The position numbers were made by a program, and so were the translations under genes. Shown in pieces: positions 1 to 12,880 of a stretch of DNA of 64,000 nucleotides. The stretch covers positions 10,651,739 through 10,715,738 of the forward strand of contig NC_083648.1 in NCBI RefSeq assembly GCF_963576545.1, given 5' to 3'. The notes beneath the pieces are model-generated. The model was not told the origin of the DNA, made no database searches, and saw nothing but the letters and a program-made list of their open reading frames with translations. Source of the stretch: Limanda limanda. Its lineage: Eukaryota > Chordata > Actinopteri > Pleuronectiformes > Pleuronectidae. The number at the start of each line of letters is the position of its first letter. Within the stretch, counting starts at the first letter, position 1.

Positions 1-3000
1 CCAGTTTTGTTATCGTGGACCAAATGCTATTAACCTTATTAGGGCATTGCCCTATACACTGTGGCATAACGCCATCTGACCTGTGTGTAAAATTGAACAA
101 AATTTGGATGTTAAATATTAGTTCTCATTATCAGCCTTTGTCCTTTTGTGGAAAAAAATGTGTCATTATCAGCATAATTAAATGAAAATATACATTTATT
201 ATAAATGTTTATGGAGGAATGTTCATGGCATGCATATTGATATATTTTCTTTGATTTACTTATCCAGATAAATGTTGTAGTTGGAAATGTAGTTAATGCT
301 GTTTGTTACTCACAAAGCAGAATGGCCCTCTGTCAATACTGAAATGTACATTACGGCCGACTGATGACAACAGTCGTCTTTGCAATCCTTGAAATGCACT
401 TTCAAAAAAAAAACATGCTTTTGTTGAATTGAAAAGGGAAGTGATTGAGCTGCAGAACTAAGTAAATATATCAGCACAAACTTCTCACTATCATAGAATA
501 TTGATATGTAGAAAGGAAAACTTTGTGACTGTGTTTCATTATCGGATGACATTGTACATTACCCATGAATTCACACATGTAACAATAAATGACTGTATTG
601 TAAAAGATAGAGTTTTGAAACAATAAAGGATTGATCCCAAACATATTTCGTGATGGCTAATTATTCTTCCATATTATATTTGTGGCTAAGAACTATAAAT
701 AATTTTTCTTGGAATCACCTTCACATTGTTCATTTGGGAATAAAAGTTTCCCCAGTTTAAGGACGAATACTAATTTATTACACTAGAAGCCAATTGTAAA
801 TTTTTCTGTGTTAACTAATGAAAACTATTTAACAATGGCTTGTTATTATGCGACGAAATAGACGGTGACTTTTGGGCATTTACAGTCACTAGCTTTTTAA
901 TGATGCTTTTAAATAATTTCTGGGGGATTCAGGAGTCAATGTGGAATAGCACAGTATAGTGTATTCACTTGATTTAGCATTTTTTCTTTTGTGGAAACAT
1001 TAATGTTGGCACACTACTGCAGGAAACAGACTTCAAAAAGGCTTCAAATCGGGGCCCAAGAACGATGCGGCCCTCATGGAGAAGGAAGCCCACCAACATC
1101 ACTTTCCCAGTTCACAGCGGGGAGCATAGCAGCTCTGTGCCGAGCACTCTCTACCATGTGGGTCTAGGGGTGTTTTAACAATGTTTAGCTCTATTTTCTC
1201 CATTTAGCATAAGCCTGTTGTCACATTTGGATGGCTCCTTCATAAATTGATGGTGTGATTCCTACAATTTCGGGACAGGCCTGAATGACAAAATATGCAA
1301 CACAACATTCGATACCGAGGTGGCTGGCAAGCACCAACCATGTGCACTGGACAGGCTCTTAGTGTAAATGTTTACAACCCCCCACTGAGCTCAGTGCTGC
1401 TGGGAGTCACTCTCATCAGGCTGAATGGGATTTAACATTGCCATGTGTAGTCTCTTGCTAGTTCCACCATTAAAACTGCCTTTGATTCGCCGTCAAAACT
1501 CTTTTCCTAACAAATGACTGCTCTTCACTACTATGTCATAAAATTGGCTGTTGTTTAGCAGTGAGCTTCGTAAGTTTTCAGTGTGTTATTTATTTCAACA
1601 GAAAGTTGTAATTTTATTTAATAAAAAATAAAAAATGTTAGTCAAGACATAAAATAAAGTATTTTTTAAATTTTTTACAGAACCATAATTGGCAGATTGC
1701 ATTACAGATCTGAAGCGGAAATATTAACCCCCCAAAATGAAAGTTGAAATAATACAAATATCCATGTTACATCAAGTATGTATTACATATGTACATTGAC
1801 ACACAAGAAAAGATATGACCCAAATTAGTTTATTGGAAAAAAAGGTTTATAAAGATACAAATTTTGCAAGAGGTTTACTCACACCACTGTTTAACCATTA
1901 GAGCCTTTTGTAATCAATCATACAATAAAGATTTGCCTGTATAATAAACAATCATAAGATTTAATGTTTCTTTTGGACAAATATTAATTTCTAAAGGATG
2001 AAGAGATGCTACTGCCTGTTGAACCTTTGAAATATACAGTTTTGTGACCTTTTAATCGTTTTTTTTTACCACCATCCTGACCTAATTAACATAAATTATA
2101 ATTCAACTTTTTTATTACAATCATAAAAAAAAAGTTCTCAACCAACTTGAACTTCTTTTATGTAAACGAATCAAAAAACACCCATACATGTATCACAAAC
2201 AAACTACAGTAATTGTGTGAGGACAGATTTATTAATGCAGCTTTCAAATGCCATCAGCTGAAATTCAAAGACGCATTATAATAGCTTTTCTTCGCATGTC
2301 AACATATGCTGGAGGCACTAAATGAAGGTTTAGATGAGTAAATGTGAAATATCCAAAATGGTGTCAGGAACGACTCACAAAGAATGTCATACAGCCTTAG
2401 ATCTTGCCCTTTGTCACTGATATCTCCTGCATTTGAAGATAATACACAAGTTGTATTTGATTTCCCAATATCTCTGACTCTATACCAGATAGACGGAGCT
2501 GCAAATAAACAAGCATTATTTGTCGGGTAAATATATGCATGAACTTCAAATGATGGATAAATGAAAATAAATGGGAAAGCCTTAACATAACATTTATATT
2601 TTTCTGAATCTAAATGGGACGAGTGTGTTGAAGAAGAGCCAGGAGGCATTAAGGCTGAAACTGCAAACCAAGGTGTAAATCGACTTAATGCCATCACATT
2701 TCCACCCTATTCATGCCTAAGAAAAGGGTTAGGGAAAGAGATTAGGTTATATATCTGCTGTCAGGGACTGAAGAGACCAAGTAGAGAACTTCACCTAAAC
2801 AGAACGATGATCAAACAGACATGCTTTAACAGACATGCTTCATAATCTCATCCGGTATTGTCCTCTCTCTGCCTTGACTACAGGTTCAGTGGAAAATCTT
2901 AGACAGGGGCAGATTAAATGTGTGATGAAATGTCTGAGAAATATGTGAGAATGCGCAATACGAAGGATGGCTGATTCTCTACCCACATGACGAACATAAT

Positions 3001-6000
3001 CACTATTAGTAACACATTTCCACATAAATATGATAATTCACATTTTTAAACACATTTATTGGGTTCATATTGGAAATCATCACCATCTGATGGCATAGTT
3101 TTATGGATAATTACCGCCATAGAGATAATGCAGCATATGAAAGGGAAGCTTTGAGGCTCCTCCACTCACTGGGAGGAGAGTGCGTAGGTTTAGTTGTGTG
3201 CTTGAGCTGTGCCCAAAAGGCAAATATGTGGAAAGTTTGGTGACAAGCATTCAAGCGTGTGGTTAACAAGATTGCATCTGGTGAGCAGAAAGTGTAGGAT
3301 ATAGCTTAACTACACATTTAAAGGGCACATTATTTTCACATTAAGTTCAATGCCATCCATAATCCTTCCAAATATAGACAGAAGTATTTCATTTTCAGTG
3401 GAAAAATAATTATTCAAATACCCTATAGTGCAAATCCCATTAATTTAGTGCATGACACAGTTTTTGATTTCCTAGCACAAAACAAAAAAACGGAGAAGAA
3501 TCCAGCAAACATAAAAAAAAAATCTGTTGTCTTATTTTGGTAATCTGGCTGCTTACTGACAAGTAAATAATCAATACAAATAGTTCTGAAGTGTCTGAAA
3601 ATAGACAGGCGATTTAAACTGTAACTAACAGCCATGCATTTTCCAGCTGCAGTGCAGTGTTGAGGAAATGACACCAGCTTTGATGGGTTGTATAGCTTTT
3701 GAGATGAGCCTCTTTATGCCGCTTGCAGTTCCATTATGGCTTTGTTCGAAAGCTTGTTTACCTGCTGATAACATACACTGGTGGATTCAGGAGCACCGAT
3801 CCAAAATCTGCTGCCAAAGTCACTCAAGTCTCATTGTACTGCAGGAGGGGAAGAATGAAATGTTTATGCGGAGGGGAATGCAAATGCTAAATGTGAAATC
3901 AAACTATGGGACCAATAAGGGATCAGAATAACTTTGCCAGGTTTTATTTTTAGCCCAGTTGCAATGGTAGCTTTGTGGAACACTCCTCAGTTTAGCCTCT
4001 GTGCATCTGTGTGCTTAGGTTTTACTCAGTGGAGAAATGCTGTTCCAATTTAACCAAATGTTAAAACTGCGGATGATTATTTCCTCGTTCAAATAAAGTG
4101 AAGGGAACATACTCTGATTCAATCATGCTACATCTCTGTAAATGACCCACCTGCTTGAGGAAAATACCCAAATACGCTGCCGTTTGTACGTTATAATATT
4201 AGGTATCAAATAACCAGCAGATCAAAAAGTGCCCATCAGATCTCATCGTTGTACATCACAAGGATTTTTTTGGATTTCACTGTTAGAAAAGCTATGGTCC
4301 CAGGTCAAAGGAATAGCCCCTTGGTTTGCATATTAAAGAGGCTTTACTAGACCTCTGTTAGCCATGCATCCCCATGCAGGCAGGTCTCCAGGGGGCCAGC
4401 AGGGCCCCACAGACGGGCAACTAGGGGGCCAGGTGACCCTGTCTCTGAGGTTAGCAGGAAACACTAAAGAGGGATGGGCAGGGAGCTGAGGAGCCACTGA
4501 GTGCGAGTGTGCAAGGCTGGTGATGGCAGCTGTCAATGGTTTGGAAGGAGAAGCAGACAGATTGTGCGTTCTGTTGGTGCAGCCAGTTCGCCACCTGGCA
4601 GGCTTTTCCTTGTTAGAACTTCTTGCTGTTTCTGTTCTCATCAGAGAAATGTTTTTCCTCTTATCCTCTGTGTTCAGGGGGAAGTTAAATTTGTCAAAAT
4701 GTTTAAAGATGTTTAGCGAAATGCAATTGTTTAAAGTGTGCTCAGTGCAATCCACAGAATTGCTGCAGCTCGAATACAGTATAGGAAGAAAAAAAAGCCC
4801 CATTCATTGATGGACGTAAACCTTCCCTTTCATAATTAAATCAAATTTACTACATACAGAATAACAGAATGAACAGGGACTGCCTTGTTGACTTTGAGCT
4901 ACAATATTTAGCTGTGAGAAAAAGGGACTATGTTTTTAGGGGTGTGATTTGCTTATAAAAAAAAAATAATCTGTAACTTTCAAATCCCATCAGAGCCGTA
5001 AACACTGCTCCATGTTGTTCAGTTGTTAAGAAAAATGCAAACGTAAAGCATGAACAGCTTAAAAGTACATTTAAAAATCAAATTTGGCAGTCGCTCCTTG
5101 TTCCAACAGGATTAAAAAAAAGTCTTTCATTTGATATAAATATATGCAAAGAGAGTGGTGTGGTGATCTGTGTGCCAGAGGTGGCGCTTTACTCTGGATA
5201 TTCTGGCTTGGGCCTGTAAGGGACATAAATTAACATGAATTAACACATGCATGCAATAAGAAAATAATTAATTCAAGTTATCAGTCACCTCTTCCATTCC
5301 AGGAATCTGATTGACAAGATAAAGTAATGTGCAAACTGCTTCTCAAAGCTAACAGCCTGGAGCACCCCTCCTATTAGTTAGTCATTCCCTCAGTATCACA
5401 CCCGGAATCTGTCATTTCACAATTTTCTCCTATAATGCATATGTGCCGCTCTCACCAATCCACTACAGCAAGTGCCATCTCACAAGTTGACACAGGGAAC
5501 GATACAATTCACGTCCAGTATTCAGTTCCATATACAGCGCGCACACGAGGCAGACAGGTCAAGAATATGGTACATTCTGTTCTCTAAGAATTGCTTTTAC
5601 GGGACTTCAGAGAACTGAGAAAAAGCTCCCGTGATATCCTTCATCCACCTAAGACCAGGTCTCAGCATTTAAAACACTCATCAGGGATACAAATGGTTTG
5701 TATCAATGCATTTATTGTATATTTCCTACCTGTCTAAATCTTAATCTTAATCTCTGTCTGTACTTGAATCTTACTGTGATTCTTGATATTAACAAGCACA
5801 TTACATGAGATGATCACTTTTATAAGTAAGATTTAATCAAATCATCAGTGTATAGCATCTTTTATACAACGACTTTAAGTCTCAACTAAAAACATATTTA
5901 TTGGGGGGTATTTTGGTCTTTCAAATATGATTATTATTTCCATTATTATTTATATACTACCGCTTTATTCTGACCATTTGTTTTCTGTTGTGTAGCATTT

Positions 6001-8391
6001 TCTCTATCAATAAAGTTATTAAAAAAAACATTTTATCAGTATTCACAACACAGACACTTTGATAGGAAAAAAACATGTGACTATTTAAAACAGGTAATTT
6101 CTTTATACACATTATTTAAATGTGATGTTTAAATGCAAAACAAATCAGTTGACAAACCAGTTGAAGATGAGTTGGGTCGAACTGTCAGGTGAGTCTCCAT
6201 CTTTGTTGTGTTAGCCAGTTAGCCATGTTGCTGCGTTTGCTAGCATAGCCTGTTCGCTACTAGCGGACGAATGCCAGAGAATGAACATAATGTCATTCTC
6301 TTTTTTTTTTTCAAGGTTTTTTAATGACTAACTTTTGACGAGCAGATCAGTTCAACCCATCTTTTAATCATCTGTTAACTTGTTTTGTGCTAAGTTAGCT
6401 AGTTTAGCTAGTGCTAGGAGCTATAAGTAGCCTGACTTAGCCTTGTTTTTGACAGTCAGCAGTTATTCAACAAATCTGTGTGTTTCAGCTACAGATGTTC
6501 TTGAGTTCACAAAGTTCATTTTGAATCTAAGTGATGGAGTGAGGAAGCCATGTTGCTTCAGTGATAGCTGGTTACTCAGCAGGCCCCCTTAAGTATACTT
6601 AAGCTATTAGCATCATTATTTCTGCGAGTGGCAACAGTATTTAATTCCAATTAGCTTTATTGACACGATACATTTACGCTTAAGCTAAATTAATAATAAT
6701 AATAGTGATTTATATTTAGTACCTGTGTGTTTTGGTGTAACAACAAGTTTTTTGAGCACTCAGTTTACTTGTTGAATTGTTTTATTTGCCATGTTTTGTT
6801 TTGTTGGACATACTTTGCCACAATGATGAGATGTTAAAGCCCAAACGGGAATATATCACTATTAATTTAATTAGCAGAAAAGTCTATTAGCTTGTCAAAT
6901 TCTGCTAACGTGGATTTGAAGTATGACCAAAGGGGCTGAAGTGAAAGCAAGCTGCAAAACCCAAAGCAGCATGCTAATCCAAATTTGGGTAGAAAGACAT
7001 GTTTAAAAAAAAAAAAAAAAAAAAAAAGCTCCAGAGGACGACAGTGTGCACAAAAGTTGTTCTGTTGCCTGGGCGTGTGGTGTCAGCCGGTCCCCGTCCC
7101 TGCGTCCTCACCGAGCGCCGTGCGAGCCTGACGGGAAACTGACTGCAGCTCAGGACATGGCCTCGTTTGTTCACAGTCCCCCCTCTCTGAAAAGAGTTAT
7201 GCTGTCTGTTTTTGAATGGACAGCGTTTTTCTTTGTGCGCTCGATCAAAACAGAGGGCAAAGTTAGTCAGCACGTTGCATAGCTTCTGCATTCTGATTCT
7301 TCAAGCCTCTTTTGTATGAAGTTTAGCACAATGTTTTACACTGTGCTGGACCTGAATGGCATGCTGGAGGTAGGAATCATTTTTTTTTGTTTCTTTTTTT
7401 AAATCAAACTACAAAATAGAAAGGGATAGAATGTATGTTCGCTATCAGATTTGACTCATTCATGTTTCTGTAGCAGAACTGAACAAGTAAAATGATCATA
7501 TGGGCTTAAAACTCGGCTATAATTCAGAAAATGACAGGGTGCAGGGTTGCTGAAATATTTATATGCTTTTATCTGATCTATTTCCTAACCACAAGGTATT
7601 TGCCTGCGAATCCCTGGCACTTTTGATATTACCTGAAGGCAAATGGTATATAGATTTATACAAGTTATTTACAACAACAGCCAAACCATTCCTCTGGAAA
7701 CTAGGCTGCAGATCAAAGGATTGTTTTGATCTCTACTTAGCATATTTGTTTAACCTAGCCAGTGATTCTGAAAAGTGCACAAGCTTTTCGGTGATATGCA
7801 GAGCACCCTTTATCCGTCTTTTTCTTCTGTTAGCTCTGGATTTAAGTACTTTCTGTATTTAGGAGACAACTGGATTTGCCAGCTTTTGAAATTTAGTTGC
7901 CCACTGCTAGCAGTCTTGGCACTCAGAAATAGATAACTAGGTATGTTCCACTGCTAATCCTGATCGGCCTTGTAATAGTATTTGCGGACTGTACAGCACT
8001 CAATTAGGGCATAATGTGCTATTTTTATTTCCTTTAAGTTGGATTAAATGAGAAAACATGTTTGTTTTTTTCTGTTTCCATCTACCGGTTACTGTGTGGG
8101 TACTTTGCTAAAGTATTGTTTTATACTGTTTCAATCACAGCCACTCTCTCCACACAGGACTGCAAAATGTCAGGAGAAAAACAATGTCCAAGCGCTCTCC
8201 TAAAAAAGATGCCAGGGCAATCAGGAAATTTTCTGGAATGCTTAAGAGAATGCATATGCACACAATGCCCTAATTCTCTCTTACTTTGGGTTTGGGAAAG
8301 ATGAGCCCAGGTTTATTGAGAGCCAAAAAAGGGGGCAGATGGCTCACAAGAGGGATAAACCTGGGAAGTCATGCTGTAAATGTGTTTTACA
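1..8391. other. Non-coding region, probably upstream or 5' intronic DNA of ST18
   Basis: No open reading frame here has coding character: the candidates are short, lack recognisable domains, and overlap low-complexity sequence. The DNA is AT-rich with many TAATTA-type cores and A/T runs, including a pure A run at 7005-7027. A GC-richer patch at about 7040-7180 could be a non-coding first exon or promoter, but I see no decisive signal. Because ST18 in vertebrates has long non-coding 5' exons and introns, this stretch may belong to its regulatory domain; that is inference. Confidence 0.5.
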
Positions 8392-8567
8392 GAAAACAAT
8401 GAAAGGAGCGGACAAAGCGATTGTGGCAAAGTCCTTTGGAAAATGGAAAAGCAGCTCTCTAAGGTCCAGGACCATGGAGAAGCCGGATGAGCCGTCCGAG
8501 GAGAGTAAGGAGGAGAGCCTTTCCAACTGCACCTGTGAAGCCCCCCAACTCGGCAAGAAACCAGTCG
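8392..8567 (+). other. ST18: Candidate 5' exon of ST18 (UTR or N-terminal extension)
   Basis: A good acceptor (tgtgttttacag) ends at 8391 and a donor (gtaaaagt) starts at 8568. Between them is an open frame with in-frame ATGs at 8399 and 8474; the second has an ideal context (accATGG) and starts MEKPDEPSEESKEE. The frame ends in phase 1, which matches the open phase of the candidate exon at 26309 and then runs without a stop into the conserved ST18 start at 28339. It could be a 5' UTR exon, a coding exon of a longer isoform, or chance. I do not recognise the peptide. If translation starts upstream of the acceptor, an ATG at 8339 is also in frame. Confidence 0.4.
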
Positions 8568-11500
8568 GTAAAAGTACCATATTTTCTGATTTCAAGTCCA
8601 TTCATACTGCTGTGTCTCCCAGCTTATTTTTGTTGTGGCAATTTTAATTATTACAGTGGTGACTATTTTTTTTTTGTGTTGCCTTTTTTTTTTTCATTTG
8701 ACTCTGTGGCCTGCCATATCCAGTGAACAAACAAACCACATTGTTGGGCAGGAGAATTCCTTTTGAGGGAAAGTGTGTCTCCAATGATACAGTGTTGCCA
8801 GAAAAAGACAAAGCAAAAAATAGCAAACACAAAAACAGTCACAGGTGCATGGGAAAAAGAGAGAAGCGAGTGAATGGTCACTGTGGTCCCCAGGAGGTCT
8901 TTCAGTGTTAGCCAGTGCGGTGGGTGGACTTCTGACAAGGACGTTGGTTAGCAGCCAGGTGGAGTGTGTAACTGAGAATGCTCCTGTTTATTCTTTTCAC
9001 ATGCTAATGTGCCTCCTATGTGACTTTAATGCGGCAAAACTTTTTCTCTGAGTAAATATTTTTGTTGTTGCAATACTGTCACAGTAGTGGGTGTGATTCA
9101 AAGGCTCCACTCTCTTTCATATATGTTTGAGATACAGTGATGTAGGGACATATTTACCAGGCTGTACATGTTCACTGCCTAAAGGTGTAAACATATGGCT
9201 TTTATATCCATAAACCAGACCAGAGAAAATGAGCAGATCACATTATGTGTTGAATGTATGATTATGAGACATGATTTTTACAATCAAACTATATGCACAA
9301 ATATATTTTAACTGAACAGTAATGACTCTAACTGTATGTTGATTTATTTTCAATTTAGTTGTGTGACAAAGTACAATTTTCTAACAAATACTTTATACTC
9401 TTGATGATTTATTTTACCATATTTGGCTCATCGGACAATTATTTAGCATATTGTGTAGAAATGTTGACTACAGTGCAGTATCTCAGAGAAGATTGTTATC
9501 CTTCCAGAAAACTGAAATCAGGCGTCTGACACTGTCATGAAAGACATCACGAGGGCCCAAGTTGTGAGCAAATGCACCCCTATGTGGACAAAGTAAGAAC
9601 AGTGGGGTATTTGGATGAAACACTCAGGCCGTGCAGTCCTCCTATCAAACTGTTCAGTATAATGGGCTATCAGTATCGGAGTGAATGTACTTTAAAATAT
9701 ATCTTAAGCTTTCATTAGCGGTTCATGAGCCAGCCTAATGTCTAATTCAGCCGCACAAAAGAGCAGTGCGGCCTCACACTACGGGTCTTTCCATACCTTG
9801 TAGCGCACAACTCTAAATAGCTTCAAAGGCATCGCATCTGCCATCTGCACTTCTAGGAACTCTTCTGCATAACCATTAAAACAAGCTGTCTCAGAGGACA
9901 TCGTTCGTATTTCAGCCTCAACCCTGAATTACTGTGTGTTCATTATAATTATAAGGGAGGAGTGTTGCCAGGCTAGCCAGCAGAATGCCAGGTGCACAGT
10001 TCCATAATCTACCATTCTAAACAAGTCAGAGCATTAACAGCAGTATCTATGTGCTATTCAGCCATTAGTTCACTTTGGCTTTCATGCCCAAACTCGCATC
10101 AGTCATCCGAACATTTTGTATACCACAGCACACATACAGGGAGAAAGTGCAATACTTTGTAGTGTTCCATTTTCCTAAGCCTGCTTAGGTTATGTGACTG
10201 AGCCATGCCGCTGTGTGAAATTTTATCCCGATACTGGCACTGTATCCTTGTGAGGGAGTCTTGTAAAATAGGTTTACTTAGCGCCTTTGCTGGCATTTTC
10301 CGAAGATAGCAAATGCACAAACACTGTCCATGATCGGATTAACTGTTCAACAAAATGATGTAACTCTTTGTCTTTCTTGTGTGGCATAGGTTTCTGTGCT
10401 TAAGTTTAGTGGTCATCCACAAGAGAATAGATACATTTGAAATCCAGTCGCATCCCTATAATCCATATATTACAAATAAAATAGATGACAGCCTTGGTTA
10501 ATTGCAACCTTTGTCACACAATGTGACATGTGACTGCCCAGAGTGAGTCACTCAGCCATCCTATTCACTGGAAATTTTAAGATACCACCTCGAACCAAAA
10601 CAACAGCGATCCTTAATTAACACAAGTCCTAATTTGTAAGGCATATAATTCTGAACTTTGCCTGATGTTCCCCTCTGGTGTCGAGGCACAGGATTTAAAT
10701 CGATGTGATAAGTGTGAAATATTTTTTAAACATCCATATACACTATAAAGTATGCTATGCCAAGTACACAGAGTACATGAATTTGGACCTGAGGACATAG
10801 AGCTATACATCCAGAGTCACAAGGTATGTCAAGACAAAATGTTAATTACACAATTTATGACAGGAATCAGTTGAAATATCTCCATGGATCTCGCTTATTT
10901 ACATTTTAATTACTACTATTACTTATTCTTATTTTTTGGATGTGACCATAGCAAGCCCAATTCCTCTCCTACACTAAAAGGGAGCAAAATGACTGTTTTC
11001 CACTGGAGGTTTAGATGCTTGTTTATCACTTTTAAATACCATCATCTTTGCTGAAATCCCCTCTCAAAAGAACCTTTCACTTGCTGGAATAAATTCAAAT
11101 TAAAATTTAAATCCCTCTTTGCATTTCTTCAGCCTTTTTTAAAATAGCTGCCTCCTTTTAGAAAGCTGTTTATGTAGTGATCTGTTCATAATCCAGTTTG
11201 TTTCTCAACAGCGAAAAACACAGAAATCGTATTATCACTATCTTGGAGAGATGATGCGAGAAATCAGGAAGTATAAATGTCTGGATCTGTTGAAGTTTTC
11301 AAAGTTGTAAAGCTGAAGAGTAAGGCAAACAGCCTTTCAATAAAGGCGTCTGTAAAACTGCGATTTGACTTGCAAATATGCATAAATATAAAGTACATTG
11401 TGCTGTGATAACTCCAAAAACATTTCACCTGCCTTTTGCAGAGCTAACGTAAATACTGACAATATGTGCTCATTCAACAATACACAACATTTTGGCATGT

Positions 11501-12597
11501 TTCTGGTAGTATTTCTCAAATACTGTGGGTAGATAGGTCAATAGGAGATGTTCTTGTGTGTGACATGCAGCTATTGAAGTGAGAGCTGGAAGATTAACCC
11601 TTGGCACTGTCGCTGACAAGTCACAACAGCTCCCTCTAATCTGAGGAGGTGCTCTCCTTCCAATAAACCGGGAGAAACAATATCTAATCAGAAAGGTGAC
11701 AAACAGAAACAGCCGGCGTTCACTTGCAATGCCTTCTGATAACGACCCATTTCAGAGGTAAAGCGATTCAGAAGAGGCCATAGGGAAATGTAATTTGCTC
11801 AAGTTAGATTGGATTTATTGTTTGGAAACAAATTATAATTGTGTCTCCGGAAAGTTAACCAAGATCTAAACAAAAGGAAATCAATGACCCACCCCCATTA
11901 ATCACTCAAAGCCGGCTACTTGTGCTGAAGAAACTTACTTCATAATCAATTTCTTTGTTTTGCTCAAAGGGCATTTGCATTTTAGTTCATGTCAGCAAGC
12001 TTCCCGTATCTGGCACAATCAAAACACCCAAGCCATCAACATTAATGAAGTTTCTTTCTATTCATTCAAGTGCATGTCTCTGAATGCGCAAGATGATTTT
12101 TGCTTATTATGTAAACTGGCCCACAAATATTTCAAAGACAGAATAAAATCAGGGTTGAACAAAGGATTAAACTATTTTAAAGCCTCTCGTTATTTCCTAT
12201 GTCACAGTTAAACATGTGAGACACGTCATCTCAGACGTTTTTCTTTTAGTCTTAATGACCAAGAATGAACCAATATCTGCTCCTTAGGATCTTGCAGTTG
12301 AGCGCCCATGGGACTTCTGAGACCAGACAGAAATGCCTCCCCTTAGTTGTGTCTAGACATACTATTATGGCCACCAAGGTCATTATCAAAGCATGCATTA
12401 TACACACCTGTTACCATTGTTTAGATGCCCGTTTTTGGCTGAACATCCAAGCTCCTATCTTGCCATTTATAGGCATGTCTGCTTCATTGTCTGAGTAGAA
12501 AAGATGGGCAGGGACCCCCCAGAGACGCCCAGATCTGAACCTAACCTCTCAATGACACAACACAATGAGTCCACGGCCCATGAACTACAAAAGGCAC

Positions 12598-12880
12598 ACA
12601 TCGACTGACCAGTCGAGCATTGATTTCTTAGATGTAAGCCATCAGATGCTCTCATTTGAGGGGCAGTGCATGTAGAGAGCAAGCAGTGACTGGTAATGAA
12701 TGATGCTTTCCATTTTGACTGATAAAGTAGAGGATTTAGACCTGCAGGGGGGGTGCTGAGACATCGACTGACCAGCCAGGCACTGATTTCTAAGTAATCA
12801 GTAAATGTAGGGAAGCAGTAGTGATGAGCAATAAATTATGCCTTTCATTGATTACTCATAAAATGTATTATTCAGACCTG
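12598..12880. repeat. Diverged two-copy tandem duplication
   Basis: Both copies open with acatcgactgaccag (12598 and 12761), continue with (t/c)gagcattgatttc-like sequence and end with a variant of 'ttcagacctg/tttagacctg'. The offset is 163 bp. The second copy is shorter and carries several indels, so the duplication is old. Confidence 0.6.

Noticed and set aside
580..640. AATAAA signals near the left edge as the end of an upstream gene
   Set aside because: Two AATAAA-like words are expected by chance in AT-rich DNA and no coding exon precedes them in the window.
2299..2697. Open frame of 132 residues on the minus strand
   Set aside because: Low-complexity, mixed composition, no domain. Chance, or possibly a conserved non-coding element; not supported as a gene.
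4333..4810. Overlapping open frames on both strands near 4.3-4.8 kb
   Set aside because: No recognisable domain, no splice sites of note, and competing frames on both strands over the same bases.
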